In this document: positions 52,751-61,391 of the stretch, one piece after another
Layout of the letters: the number at the start of each line of letters is the position of its first letter
Position numbering within the stretch: the first letter of the stretch is position 1
Assembly: GCF_027484705.1 (NCBI RefSeq)
Contig: NZ_JAIXSL010000012.1
Coordinates: 142,012-206,011, forward strand
From: Flavobacterium sp.
GTDB taxonomy: Bacteria > Bacteroidota > Bacteroidia > Flavobacteriales > Flavobacteriaceae
Length of the DNA: 64,000 bases
Reading direction: 5' to 3'
The notes under the pieces: model-generated
Told to the model about the DNA's origin: nothing
The model's database searches: none
What the model saw: only the letters and a program-made list of their open reading frames with translations
Position numbers and translations under genes: made by a program

Positions 52751-53680
52751 TTATAAATTTTTTACAAATGATATAAGGGTGTTTTTGTCGCGTTCCAATT
52801 GCGCTTTGAGCAAATCAACCGAAGCAAATTTTTCCTCAGACCGGATGTGTTGCAACAAGCCGACTTGGATTTTTTGGTCGTAGAGATCGCCGTCGAAATC
52901 TAAAAAGTAAACCTCAATTGAAATAGAATCGCCGCCAACTGTAGGGTTTACGCCAATATTCATCATGCCGAAAACGGTTTTGTCGCCGAGTTTGCTCGAA
53001 ACGATGTAAACACCTTTTTGCGGAATCAGTTTGTAACTTTCTTCAATTTTAAGATTGGCCGTCGGAAAACCAATCGTTCTGCCCAGTTGTTTTCCTTTGC
53101 GCACAAAACCTGTCAGGAAGTAAGGATATCCTAAATATTGATTCGCCAGATTGATATTAGCTTCTTCTAAAGCGCTTCGGATTTTGGTAGAGCTCACTGA
53201 TACGGCTTCAATTTCCTGCGCTGAAATCTGTTCCACTTCGAAACCGTATTTTTCGCCGAATTCGATCAAATCGTCAATGTTGGCGGTGCGGTTTCTACCG
53301 AATCGGTGGTCATGACCAATCACAATTTTTTGGATATTGAGTCGGTCAACCAGTACATTTTTTACAAATTCCTCAGCGGTAAGCCTCGAAAATGCCTTGT
53401 CGAAAGGATGAACAATCAGATTGTCGAGTCCGGTTTTTTCTAATAATGCGATGCGTTCGTCAATCGTGTTGAGCAAACGGATTTCGGATTGTTCCTGCAA
53501 GACCATTCTCGGATGCGGAAAAAAAGTCAGAATCAAACTCTCGCAATCGTTGTTTTGGGCATTGAGGATTAGTTTTTCAATAATCTTCTGATGGCCAATA
53601 TGTACGCCATCAAATGTCCCAAGCGTGACAACGGTTTTTTTGTCGGTTTTAAAGGAATTTATGGAGTGAAAAATCTTCAA
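52751..53680 (-). CDS. ribF: Bifunctional riboflavin kinase/FAD synthetase
   Basis: Makes FMN and FAD from riboflavin. The N-terminal nucleotidyltransferase domain has GTFDGVHIGHQKII (HIGH-type motif) and IVIGHDHRFGRNRTA; the C-terminal kinase domain has GRTIGFPTANLKIEE and GVYIVSSK. 309 aa is normal. The only start that keeps the first strand is a TTG at 53680, with two -7 boxes directly upstream. No FMN riboswitch is visible. Divergent from the reprolysin-like peptidase gene. Confidence 0.95.
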   Translation of the reverse strand: MKIFHSINSFKTDKKTVVTLGTFDGVHIGHQKIIEKLILNAQNNDCESLILTFFPHPRMVLQEQSEIRLLNTIDERIALLEKTGLDNLIVHPFDKAFSRLTAEEFVKNVLVDRLNIQKIVIGHDHRFGRNRTANIDDLIEFGEKYGFEVEQISAQEIEAVSVSSTKIRSALEEANINLANQYLGYPYFLTGFVRKGKQLGRTIGFPTANLKIEESYKLIPQKGVYIVSSKLGDKTVFGMMNIGVNPTVGGDSISIEVYFLDFDGDLYDQKIQVGLLQHIRSEEKFASVDLLKAQLERDKNTLISFVKNL

Positions 53681-53685
53681 TGCAT

Positions 53686-53707
53686 CAAATTTAATGCGGC
53701 AAATTTA
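53686..53707 (-). promoter_or_regulatory. Two tandem -7 boxes upstream of ribF
   Basis: TAAATTTG occurs twice on the minus strand, at 53693-53686 and 53707-53700, 14 bp apart. The nearer one would start transcription at or next to the TTG start codon; the farther one would give a leader of about 16 nt. Confidence 0.45.
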
Positions 53708-53916
53708 AACTATCCCGCGGACATTTTACCATTTGATTTTTAGGAAAGTTGTGATTTTTTTGATTGAGGAAGTAATTCATAAAAATCAATGATTTCATGA
53801 TGTTTCACTTGTTTTTTTGGCAAAAGACACTTGCGGTTAATAAAGAATCAAATAATGCTGTTGGATTACAAACGATTAGCGTCAAAATATTTAACAATAA
53901 AACGATTTGGTCGAGG

Positions 53917-53945
53917 CGGTTTTTTTATTAAAAATTGTATATTTG
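53917..53945 (+). promoter_or_regulatory. Promoter of the reprolysin-like peptidase gene
   Basis: TTG (53917-53919), 18-nt spacer, TATATTTG (53938-53945), 31 nt before the ATG. Full consensus match. The rest of the 296-bp ribF/peptidase gap shows nothing recognisable. Confidence 0.7.
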
Positions 53946-53976
53946 AACCCTATTAATCAATTTATTAAAAAAAACC

Positions 53977-56661
53977 ATGAAAAAAGCTCTATTTTTAATA
54001 TTGGTTCTTTTTTCCGTTAGCCATTCGTTTGCACAGAATACTATTTGGAAAAAAATAACCAATGCCCAAGTGAATGCTCCTGTACTAGCAAGAGATTCTC
54101 ATCCTTCAGAATTCCAATTGTATTCTCTTAACCTTGATGCGTTGAAAGCGGAGTTATCGAAAGCGCCTTCAAGAAACAATATCGGAGTCGAATCTAATGT
54201 CATTGTTGCATTCCCAAACCCACAAGGACAAATGCAAAACTTCAGAATCTATGAAGCTTCTGTAATGCATCCTGAATTGGCAGCAAAACATACTGAAATC
54301 CAATCTTATGTTGGTTTAGGCGTAGAAGATAAAACGGCCATGATTCGTTTCAGTACGACTATTTTTGGTTTGCATACGATGACTTTCTCAGGTGTTAATG
54401 GAACTTCTTACATCGATCCGTACACTAAAGATTTAAAAAACTATATGGTTTTTAGCAAAGCTTCGTTAACAACTACCAAAACGCACCTATGTAATGTAGT
54501 GGATCGCGGAATTGATTTGTCAGAAGATATTCCAGAATCAGAAGTGCTTTCACGTGCGAGCAACAGTTTGTTTAAAACCTATCGTCTGGCTTTGGCTTGT
54601 ACGATAGAATATGCCGCATTTCATGTGAGTGCCGCAGGATTGACAGGTGGAACATTAGCCCAGAAAAAAGCAGCGGTTTTGGCTGCTATGGTGGTCACGA
54701 TGACAAGAGTCAATGGTTGTTTTGAGCGCGATATGTCATTTACTTTAGTGTTGATTCCTAATAACGATGCGATCATCAACATTACTTCAGATACTTACGA
54801 TAACAGCAATACAAACAACATATTGCTTGATCAAAATCAAACAGCTATTGATGCCACTATCGGTGATGCCAACTATGATATAGGCCACGTAGCTAGTACA
54901 GGTGGTGGTGGAGTAGCAACACCTCAGTCGCCATGTGCAACAGGATCGAAATCAAGAGGGGTAACAGGACTCGATTCTCCTGTGGGCGATGAGTACGACA
55001 TCGACTTTGTGGCACACGAAATGGGACATCAATTCGGTTGTTCTCACACTTTCAATGGTACTGGGGGAAATTGCGCTGCACCAAACAGAGCAGCTGCATC
55101 CGCATTCGAACCAGGAAGTGGTACCACTATTATGGCTTATGCCGGCATTTGTGCGCCTCAGGATGTTCAGCCTCACTCAGATGCTTACTATCACGCAAGA
55201 AGTATTATTCAAATGATATCATTTGTGAATGGAGCTGGAAATTGCGGTAATATTCAACCTAATGGAAACGCTGCGCCGGTAGTGAATGCTGGTGGAAATT
55301 ATACCATTCCTGTAGGAACTCCATTTGCATTGACAGGTTCTGCGACCGACGCTGATAACGATGCACTGACCTACTGTTGGGAGCAATACAATGCGGGTAC
55401 CACTACAGCAAATCCTTCTGCAACAGTTACCACGGCACCTAATTTCAGATCGTTCAACCCTACAGCCTCTCCAACGAGATATTTCCCAGCATTGTCAAAT
55501 ATCTTGGCCGGTAATTTATCATCAACTTGGGAAGTAATTCCAACAGTGGCAAGAGCCATGGCATTTTCTTTGGTGGTTAGAGATAACAGAAGCCCGTTGG
55601 GTGGACAAACGCAGAGAGCGACTATGAATTTAACCTATGCTGCCGTAGGACCTTTCAAAGTAACCTCTCAAAGCGCACCGACTGCTTGGGCTCAAAACTC
55701 ATCACAAACCATTACTTGGGATGTTGCCGGTACCGATGCCAATGGTGTTGACGTTGCTAATGTAAACATTAAATTGTCAATTGATGGCGGGCAAACGTTC
55801 CCTTATACATTGGCTACAAACACACCTAATGACGGTAGTGAAGTGATTACAGCACCAGATGCAGTTTCTACCAATTGCAGGGTTAAAGTGGAAGCCGTTG
55901 GCAATATCTTTTTCGCATTAAATACCAAAGCATTCTATCTCGGATACCAAATGGTTACAACATGTAATACTTATAACTTTACAACACCATTTAATTTAAC
56001 GGATGCTGCAAGTGGTTATACTGTAAAACAAATTAATGTCCCAAATGCAGGAACGATTAGTGATGTGAATATCACCGTCAATGCTACGCACCCTAACCTT
56101 CAGAATTTAGTGATGGCGGTGATCAGACCAGGGGGTACTTTGGCTACTTATTTCAACCAACAATGTTCTGGAAGCGCCAATATGAATGTCACGTTCGATG
56201 CTCAGGGAAGCGCCTTTACTTGCGGAAGCCCAACAACCGGAACTTACATTGCACCATCTCTTGATTTGAATACTTTTAATGGATTCAGCCAACAAGGAAA
56301 CTGGCAGTTCGGATTTAAAGATGCAGTAGCAGGAAATACAGGTTCCATCAATTCGATTGCGTTGGAAGTTTGTTCATCGTCATTTATTTTATTAGCCAAT
56401 AGTAACTTTGAGTTTGAAAACTTCTCCTTATATCCAAACCCGAATGACAGCAACTTTACGGTGCAGTTTAATTCTAACCAAACCGGAAAAATCGGAATCA
56501 TGGTTCACGATATGAGCGGAAGAAAAATCTTCGACAAGAATTATAACAGTACAGGATTGTTCAATCAGGAATTGCACTTAGACAATGCCCAAGCAGGAAT
56601 CTATATGGTGACGATTACCGATGGCGACAGAAAAATGGTGAAACGTATTGTAATCAAATAA
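53977..56661 (+). CDS. Secreted reprolysin-like zinc metalloprotease with P-domain and T9SS sorting domain
   Basis: An 894-aa exported protease: signal peptide (1-19, ending SFAQ), an N-terminal propeptide-like region (~20-190), and a metzincin catalytic domain with HEMGHQFGCSH (near residue 347) and a downstream Met-turn candidate TTIMAYAGIC. Beta domains follow, including a PKD/Ig-like stretch (VNAGGNYTIPVGTPFALTGSATD). A proprotein-convertase P-domain (near 665-800; NGFSQQGNWQFGFKDAVAGNTG) and a type A T9SS sorting domain (FSLYPNPNDSNFTVQF, ending KMVKRIVIK) complete it. It should degrade proteins outside the cell. Confidence 0.92.
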   Translation: MKKALFLILVLFSVSHSFAQNTIWKKITNAQVNAPVLARDSHPSEFQLYSLNLDALKAELSKAPSRNNIGVESNVIVAFPNPQGQMQNFRIYEASVMHPELAAKHTEIQSYVGLGVEDKTAMIRFSTTIFGLHTMTFSGVNGTSYIDPYTKDLKNYMVFSKASLTTTKTHLCNVVDRGIDLSEDIPESEVLSRASNSLFKTYRLALACTIEYAAFHVSAAGLTGGTLAQKKAAVLAAMVVTMTRVNGCFERDMSFTLVLIPNNDAIINITSDTYDNSNTNNILLDQNQTAIDATIGDANYDIGHVASTGGGGVATPQSPCATGSKSRGVTGLDSPVGDEYDIDFVAHEMGHQFGCSHTFNGTGGNCAAPNRAAASAFEPGSGTTIMAYAGICAPQDVQPHSDAYYHARSIIQMISFVNGAGNCGNIQPNGNAAPVVNAGGNYTIPVGTPFALTGSATDADNDALTYCWEQYNAGTTTANPSATVTTAPNFRSFNPTASPTRYFPALSNILAGNLSSTWEVIPTVARAMAFSLVVRDNRSPLGGQTQRATMNLTYAAVGPFKVTSQSAPTAWAQNSSQTITWDVAGTDANGVDVANVNIKLSIDGGQTFPYTLATNTPNDGSEVITAPDAVSTNCRVKVEAVGNIFFALNTKAFYLGYQMVTTCNTYNFTTPFNLTDAASGYTVKQINVPNAGTISDVNITVNATHPNLQNLVMAVIRPGGTLATYFNQQCSGSANMNVTFDAQGSAFTCGSPTTGTYIAPSLDLNTFNGFSQQGNWQFGFKDAVAGNTGSINSIALEVCSSSFILLANSNFEFENFSLYPNPNDSNFTVQFNSNQTGKIGIMVHDMSGRKIFDKNYNSTGLFNQELHLDNAQAGIYMVTITDGDRKMVKRIVIK

Positions 56662-56677
56662 TACTTTCAACTTTCAT

Positions 56678-56713
56678 AAAAAAAGAGTCATTAGCAATAA
56701 TGACTCTTTTTTT
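56678..56713. terminator. Bidirectional terminator after the peptidase gene
   Basis: A perfect 16-bp stem (56678-56693 with 56698-56713), loop GCAA, with A- and T-runs at its ends, serves the peptidase gene and the convergent lipoprotein gene. Confidence 0.92.
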
Positions 56714-56741
56714 GTTTAAGACTGACCGGTTACAAATTCAG

Positions 56742-57257
56742 CTACTTTATAGAAAAAGCAATATGATGAATAATCTGAGGAACTTGATCCGTTTTGAAAT
56801 TTAAGTCAACGACGGTGTCATTTGAATTTTTATTCACGGAAAGCTTTCCCTGATTGATCGCATAATATCCCGTTTGTCCGCGGCAGAAACAAAACCTGCC
56901 AAAAAGCAATTGCGTATCGGCGAGTGCGACATCAGACAGGTTTAGGTTTTCGGTTTTATTATCGATTTCAAAAATAATTTCCTCACGGTAATTCGCATCC
57001 TGAATATCGCCCTTTACGGTTCTTTTATAAGTATACTGCACAACACTTTTCGAAGTGCTTTCCTCCAAAGTATAAAACACACTGCCGAATTCGTCTTTCT
57101 TGACGGCGATGGTTTTGTTCTTCAACAATTGGATGTTGCAAGTTCCGTCTTTCGGACATTCGCTCGCAGCGGAAAGGGTTGCCGTTTGAAGCGCGGCTTT
57201 TTTGCAGTTACACGACAATACACTAAAAAGGACGAACAGTAAAGCTAAATTTCTCAT
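56742..57257 (-). CDS. Lipoprotein of unknown function
   Basis: A 171-aa protein with a signal peptide and lipobox VLSC (Cys about residue 16), then CNCKKAALQ. The mature part contains further Cys residues (ASECPKDGTC and RFCFCRGQTG) and is otherwise beta-rich. No family is recognised. The ATG at 57257 gives the cleanest signal peptide and leaves a 1-bp gap to the pth stop, so it is probably cotranscribed with pth. Confidence 0.75.
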   Translation of the reverse strand: MRNLALLFVLFSVLSCNCKKAALQTATLSAASECPKDGTCNIQLLKNKTIAVKKDEFGSVFYTLEESTSKSVVQYTYKRTVKGDIQDANYREEIIFEIDNKTENLNLSDVALADTQLLFGRFCFCRGQTGYYAINQGKLSVNKNSNDTVVDLNFKTDQVPQIIHHIAFSIK

Positions 57258-57258
57258 A

Positions 57259-57882
57259 TTATTTTCCATTAAAATTAGACATGGTGTTTTCTATTCCGGC
57301 AGTACCGAACGAACGTATGATTTCTGAGGCAAGTTCGAGGCGTTCCGGAAGTTTGACGTTTTCCTCGTCGCTCCATTCGCCCAAAACATAATTCACTTGC
57401 TGGCCTTTTTTGAATTCGTCACTGATCCCAAAACGGAAGCGCGTATAATTTTGCGTATTCAGCATCAGGTTGATATTTTTGAGTCCGTTGTGCCCACCGT
57501 CGCTGCCTTTTAGACGGATGCGAATGGTTCCGAAAGCCAAGTTGAGATCATCGGTAATGACCATGATATTTTCTAGTGGAATTTTTTCTTTTTCCATCCA
57601 ATATTGCACGGCTTTTCCGCTGAGGTTCATATAAGTGTTGGGTTTGAGCAGCAGAAATGTTCTTCCTTTGAATTTATATTCGGCAAGCGAACCCAACTTC
57701 ACCGTTTCAAAATCAATCGCTTCTTTTCGGGCCAAAAAGTCGAGGATCTTGAATCCGATATTGTGGCGTGTATTGACATATTCCGCGCCGATGTTGCCTA
57801 AGCCAACGATTAAAAATTTCTTCATATCAACGGTATTGTCTGTTGTTTTTTGGGATGTAAATAAATCGGTCAACCATTTCAT
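57259..57882 (-). CDS. pth: Peptidyl-tRNA hydrolase
   Basis: Recycles peptidyl-tRNA released from stalled ribosomes. Visible: KFLIVGLGNIGAEYVNTRHNIGF with the catalytic His, FLLLKPNTYMNLSGKAV, VITDDLNLAFGTIRIRLKGSDGGHNGLKNI and RFRFGIS. The first 19 residues (MKWLTDLFTSQKTTDNTVD) precede the usual Pth start; the ATG at 57825 would give the standard form. It lies downstream of rplY in the transcribed direction, with a terminator and repeat copy E between them. Confidence 0.94.
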   Translation of the reverse strand: MKWLTDLFTSQKTTDNTVDMKKFLIVGLGNIGAEYVNTRHNIGFKILDFLARKEAIDFETVKLGSLAEYKFKGRTFLLLKPNTYMNLSGKAVQYWMEKEKIPLENIMVITDDLNLAFGTIRIRLKGSDGGHNGLKNINLMLNTQNYTRFRFGISDEFKKGQQVNYVLGEWSDEENVKLPERLELASEIIRSFGTAGIENTMSNFNGK

Positions 57883-57940
57883 GTGGTAAAAATAGTCAAT
57901 TAATATGATTGATAAAAAGTTGTTCTAATGGAATCGAATG

Positions 57941-58024
57941 CCTAGCCCTGATAGAAGCGGTTATCCTTTTGTTCTGTTGTTCAGAACAAAAGATATGAGC
58001 GTATAGCAGGTTCCCGGCTTCCCT
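57941..58024 (-). repeat. Stem-loop repeat, copy E (compensatory stem changes)
   Basis: On the minus strand it begins GGGAAGCCGGGAACCTGCTAT, like copy B, and ends TATCAGGGCTAGG. The core hairpin (57994-57963) has a perfect 11-bp stem, CTTTTGTTCTG with CAGAACAAAAG. At two stem positions both strands differ from copies B-D. It lies 3' of rplY, in rplY orientation. Confidence 0.8.
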
Positions 58025-58025
58025 A

Positions 58026-58060
58026 AAACAAAAAAGCACCAGCCTTTCGACTGATGCTTT
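58026..58060 (-). terminator. rplY terminator
   Basis: On the minus strand, AAAGCATCAG (58060-58051) pairs with CTGGTGCTTT (58042-58033) with one mismatch, followed by a T-rich run. Confidence 0.7.
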
Positions 58061-58080
58061 GGTATGAAAAAGAGTGACTC

Positions 58081-58686
58081 TTATTTCTTTCCTTTGGCAG
58101 GTGTTTTTGCTGCTTTCGCCGCTTCCTGCGCTGCTTTCATAGCCGCACGTGAGATTCTCACCTGAGCTACCACAGTGTTGTCTGGGTGCAACAATTTGTA
58201 TTGGTCTGAAACAAGTTTCGTGACATACATTTTGTTACCCATTTCCATTGATGAGATGTCTGCATCGATGAAATCAGGAAGGTTTTTAGGCAAAGCTTTC
58301 ACTTTAAGTCTACGTTGGTTCAAACGTAAAACACCTCCTAACAAAACACCTGGCGATACGCCCACCACACGAACTGGAACTTCCATAGTGATTTCTTTAT
58401 CGTCAAATAATTCGAAGAAGTCAATGTGCAAAATTCTGTCTGAAACAGGGTGCACTTGAATGTCTTGTAGAATCGCATTGTAGGTTTTGTTACCCAACTC
58501 GATCACAACCGTGTGTGCGTTTGGAGTGTAAACCAAGTTTTTAAATGCAATTTCTTCTGCTGAGAAATGTACTGCTTGCTTTCCTCCGTATAACACGCAA
58601 GGAACCAATCCAGCATTACGTAAGGCTTTAGTCGCAACTTTGCCCACGCTTTCTCTTTCTGATCCTTTAATCGTAATCGATTTCAT
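58081..58686 (-). CDS. rplY: 50S ribosomal protein L25/general stress protein Ctc
   Basis: A 201-aa two-domain L25 that binds 5S rRNA in the central protuberance. The N-terminal L25 domain runs from [34 protein letters not shown] to [15 protein letters not shown]; the C-terminal TL5/CTC beta domain follows ([32 protein letters not shown]). The end is a low-complexity Ala/Lys tail ([17 protein letters not shown]). It follows prs in the same direction, as in many genomes, with pth further downstream. Confidence 0.96.
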   Translation of the reverse strand: MKSITIKGSERESVGKVATKALRNAGLVPCVLYGGKQAVHFSAEEIAFKNLVYTPNAHTVVIELGNKTYNAILQDIQVHPVSDRILHIDFFELFDDKEITMEVPVRVVGVSPGVLLGGVLRLNQRRLKVKALPKNLPDFIDADISSMEMGNKMYVTKLVSDQYKLLHPDNTVVAQVRISRAAMKAAQEAAKAAKTPAKGKK

Positions 58687-58726
58687 TGTAAAAATATATA
58701 GTTAATAATAAAAAATTCTTTTTTGC

Positions 58727-58756
58727 TTTAGGCCGTAAGCTATAGGCTTTAGGCTT
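58727..58756. repeat. GTAAGC/TAGGCT repeat, left block
   Basis: The block (TTTAGGCCGTAAGC followed by TATAGGCTTTAGGCTT) resembles the reverse complement of the right block at 58909-58946. Together they flank repeat copy F in the rplY-prs spacer. Confidence 0.45.
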
Positions 58757-58839
58757 GGGCGTTTCCCTACGGGTCGGGCTTTCGCACTCGCTTCCCGATT
58801 GCATCGGGAGAGCTCAGACAATTGCTCAATCCCTAACGC
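58757..58839 (+). repeat. Repeat copy F (same ends as copy A, different hairpin)
   Basis: Begins GGGCGTTTCCC, carries GGGTCGGGCTTT and ends CAATCCCTAACGC, the same outer pattern as copy A at 10982. Its middle hairpin is different: TCCCGAT (58793-58799) with ATCGGGA (58803-58809). Lies in the rplY-prs spacer. Confidence 0.6.
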
Positions 58840-58908
58840 GGTCTGTCTAAAATTTCAAATCTTATCTTCGATTGAAACCTAAAATTTCGTTCTTTCAACA
58901 TTCGTTTT

Positions 58909-58946
58909 CGGCTTACAGCCTAATGCTTACAGCTTACAGCGCTTAC
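58909..58946. repeat. CTTACAGC short-repeat block at the prs 3' end
   Basis: The units CGGCTTACAGCC, TAATGCTTACAGC, TTACAGC and GCTTAC run up to and across the prs stop codon (58943-58945). The repeat therefore forms the end of the prs reading frame. Confidence 0.5.
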
Positions 58947-59884
58947 ATCAGGAATTTGCCGCTGATGGAATTGTTGTGCTGCACCATATTCATTACTTCT
59001 GCAAAAAGTGGCGCGCAACTGACCACCCTTATTTTTTTGGATTCCCTCTTCAACGGAATGGAATCGGTAACAATCAATTCCAGCAATTTGGAATTTTCTA
59101 TTTTCTTGTAAGCTTCTCCTGATAGGATGGCGTGGGTACAAATCGCACGAACGCTCAAAGCTCCTTTTTCAATCATCAAATCGGCCGCTTTCGCGAGTGT
59201 GCCTCCGGTGTCGATCATGTCATCGACTAAAACCACATTTCTGCCTTTCACTTCTCCGATGAGTTCCATCGTGTCAATCACGTTGGCGGCTCTTCTTTGT
59301 TTGTAACAGATCACCACATCCGACTCCAAAAACTTCGAATAGGCGTAAGCTCTTTTTGAACCTCCCATATCGGGCGATGCGATCGTCAGGTTTTCGAGGT
59401 TGAGGCTTTTCACATACGGCAAGAATATCGTCGATGCAAAAAGATGGTCTACCGGTTTTTCGAAAAATCCCTGAATCTGGTCGGCGTGCAAATCCATCGT
59501 CATGATGCGGGTTGCCCCGGCAGCATCGAGCAGATTCGCAACCAACTTCGCTCCAATCGGAACCCTTGGTTTGTCTTTCCTGTCCTGGCGTGCCCATCCG
59601 AAATACGGTATTACGGCCGTTACGTGTCTGGCGGAGGCGCGTTTTGCAGCATCAATCATCAGCAACAATTCCATCAGGTTGTCGGCACTCGGAAACGTCG
59701 AACAAACGATGAACACGCGTAAACCCCGGATCGACTCCTCGTAAGAAGGCTGGAATTCACCATCACTATATTTAGAGAACGTTACTTTACCAAGCTGAAC
59801 GCCATAATGTGAGGCGATCTTTTCGGCCAAATATACACTTTGCGAACACGCAAATATCTTTGCTTCCGGTTCTTGGTGCGACAT
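58943..59884 (-). CDS. prs: Ribose-phosphate pyrophosphokinase (PRPP synthase)
   Basis: Makes PRPP from ribose-5-phosphate and ATP, for purine, pyrimidine, His, Trp and NAD synthesis. Class I type: KVTFSKYSDGEFQPSYEESIRG, WARQDRKDKPRVPIGAKLVANLL (flexible loop), TMDLHADQIQGFF and the PRPP-binding loop VVLVDDMIDTGGTLAKAADL are all present. 313 aa is normal. A minus-strand -7 box lies about 108 nt upstream. rplY follows after a repeat-rich 256-bp spacer. Confidence 0.97.
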   Translation of the reverse strand: MSHQEPEAKIFACSQSVYLAEKIASHYGVQLGKVTFSKYSDGEFQPSYEESIRGLRVFIVCSTFPSADNLMELLLMIDAAKRASARHVTAVIPYFGWARQDRKDKPRVPIGAKLVANLLDAAGATRIMTMDLHADQIQGFFEKPVDHLFASTIFLPYVKSLNLENLTIASPDMGGSKRAYAYSKFLESDVVICYKQRRAANVIDTMELIGEVKGRNVVLVDDMIDTGGTLAKAADLMIEKGALSVRAICTHAILSGEAYKKIENSKLLELIVTDSIPLKRESKKIRVVSCAPLFAEVMNMVQHNNSISGKFLM

Positions 59885-59991
59885 TGTATTCGTTGTTTTA
59901 TACCGTGCTACTCATATAATCCGGCATAAAGCCTGAAAGATATAAACGCCTCGGGTGTAGTTAGTTAGTTGTGTGTCGTGTTAACGAGGTG

Positions 59992-59999
59992 CAAATTTA
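59992..59999 (-). promoter_or_regulatory. -7 box of prs
   Basis: TAAATTTG on the minus strand fits TAnnTTTG; it implies a leader of roughly 100 nt. No well-placed TTG. Confidence 0.45.
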
Positions 60000-60064
60000 G
60001 GAATTAAATCCATGTAGGAAAGGAAAATTTCGAGTATTTTTTTAGAAAGTGTAATTATATTTTT

Positions 60065-60072
60065 TACATTTG
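60065..60072 (+). promoter_or_regulatory. -7 box of the tRNA-Leu gene
   Basis: TACATTTG fits TAnnTTTG, about 70 nt before the mature tRNA 5' end. Confidence 0.45.
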
Positions 60073-60141
60073 CACCGTGTTAAAGGAAAAGCCTTGCTTT
60101 TCTATTGCGTTAAATCATGCAAATGATTTTTCGTCTGCTAC

Positions 60142-60221
60142 GCCCGGATGGCGGAATTGGTAGACGCGCTGGTCTCAAACACCTGTGGGAAACCGTGCCG
60201 GTTCGACTCCGGCTCCGGGTA
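60142..60221 (+). tRNA. tRNA-Leu (anticodon CAA)
   Basis: An 80-nt class II tRNA. The acceptor GCCCGGA (60142-60148) pairs with TCCGGGT (60214-60220), with one G-T pair. The D arm GGCGGAATTGGTAGACGC is typical of leucine tRNAs. The anticodon loop CTCAAAC gives CAA. A short variable arm (TGGGAAACCGT region) precedes the T arm GCCGG-TTCGACT-CCGGC. Discriminator A; CCA not encoded. Confidence 0.95.
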
Positions 60222-60225
60222 CTTT

Positions 60226-60254
60226 AAAAGCTCTTCTTAACCGAGGAGCTTTTT
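60226..60254 (+). terminator. tRNA-Leu terminator
   Basis: AAAAGCTCTTC (60226-60236) pairs with GAGGAGCTTTT (60243-60253) with one G-T pair, followed by T residues. Confidence 0.8.
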
Positions 60255-60299
60255 CATTTTGTAGGAGTGAAGAAATGTATGCAAGCAGAAGGTTTGGTT

Positions 60300-61055
60300 T
60301 TACGTTAGATTTTGGCGGTGATTCAAGTGCCGAATTTCTCTATACATTAACGCTAAAATCACCAAGGATAAAAAGATTGAAGAAAAGGCAGTTCCAATAT
60401 TTAGTCCGCCTTGATCCGTTGGTTTGGTCAAGAAATCTCCAAAAGTAGCTCCGAAAGGCCTGGTCAATATGAAAGCCAGCCAAAACAAAACCACTTTAGA
60501 GAAGGTTGTGAAATAGTGCGCTAAAATAATAAGCAATAACAGGCTTCCAATCAAAACAGCGCCGCCGGCAAAACCCAATCCTGAATCATCGGATAAGAAA
60601 TCCCCAAGTGCCGTTCCCAAAGTGTTTGAAAAAAGAATCGCTACCCAATAGAAACTTTCTGCACGAACCGATTGAATTTGCGTTACCGAGATTGATTTTT
60701 CTGTTAATCTCCAAATTCCCAAAATCAAGATTAATAAAGCCACCAAAATAAAAGATCCTTTGGCGTATCCTAAACCCAATGTCCGATCCATGAAATCCGA
60801 GATGGTTGTTCCGGCGGTGCTTGTCGCAATAATGACCAACCAATAAATAATAGGATTGTATTTCTTTGAAACGATTTGAATGAAAAACATCAAAAAGAAA
60901 AACCCAAGAAAAATTAACGAACTTATGGCATAGCCTACTTTCATCGTTTGTGCTAATAAGTCACCGCCCGTTTCTCCTAAGGTCGTGGCGCAGATTTTCA
61001 TGATCCAAAAGGAAATCGCAATCTCTGGTAATTTATGGAACGCAGTAGTTGACAT
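60300..61055 (-). CDS. COG4705-type membrane protein with four internal repeats
   Basis: A 251-aa polytopic membrane protein with about eight helices. Four similar blocks are visible, each ending a helix: CATTLGETGGDLLA, TSTAGTTISDFMDR, SNTLGTALGDFLSD and TRPFGATFGDFLTK. Each has Thr/Ser, a spaced Gly and an acidic Asp, often followed by LGLGYA or GLNIG. This matches the uncharacterised COG4705 family. The repeated polar motif inside helices suggests a transporter or channel for a cation, but this is inference. Convergent with the tRNA-Leu gene. Confidence 0.8.
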   Translation of the reverse strand: MSTTAFHKLPEIAISFWIMKICATTLGETGGDLLAQTMKVGYAISSLIFLGFFFLMFFIQIVSKKYNPIIYWLVIIATSTAGTTISDFMDRTLGLGYAKGSFILVALLILILGIWRLTEKSISVTQIQSVRAESFYWVAILFSNTLGTALGDFLSDDSGLGFAGGAVLIGSLLLLIILAHYFTTFSKVVLFWLAFILTRPFGATFGDFLTKPTDQGGLNIGTAFSSIFLSLVILALMYREIRHLNHRQNLT

Positions 61056-61391
61056 TTTTTATTCAAAAAAACGGATTATAAAGGAATGTATTTCTCACAC
61101 GGATGTTTTTTAAGCCAATCTTAAGCAGGCCGTGGATTATTGATAGTTTGATTATATGTTTTTATTTCTCAAAGGCATTCAAATCAATAGTATTGCGAAG
61201 CACACCATTTCTTAACCATTACCTAGCAGTTTATTCACACTTGTTGGTTTACTTTGAAAAAAAAGTAATGAGCTACTTCAGATTTTCTTATTGGTATTCT
61301 CTAAAAAACTTATTGGCGTTCCTTAAGGAAGCGCTTTTTCTTCGGGCAATGCAGTCTAGCTTTCTTCATTAGTATCTGCCACTAAGCCATT
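61056..61391. other. Intergenic region upstream of the GH1 gene
   Basis: 336 bp between two divergent genes. An 89-codon ORF (61103-61372, +) is present but its sequence has no family likeness and no ribosome-binding region, so I do not annotate it. A weak -7-like TAGCTTTC is at 61357-61364. No repeat or RNA was recognised. Confidence 0.4.

Noticed and set aside
61103..61372. 89-codon plus-strand ORF upstream of the GH1 gene
   Set aside because: No recognisable motif, no ribosome-binding region, no good promoter; composition looks like random AT-rich sequence.
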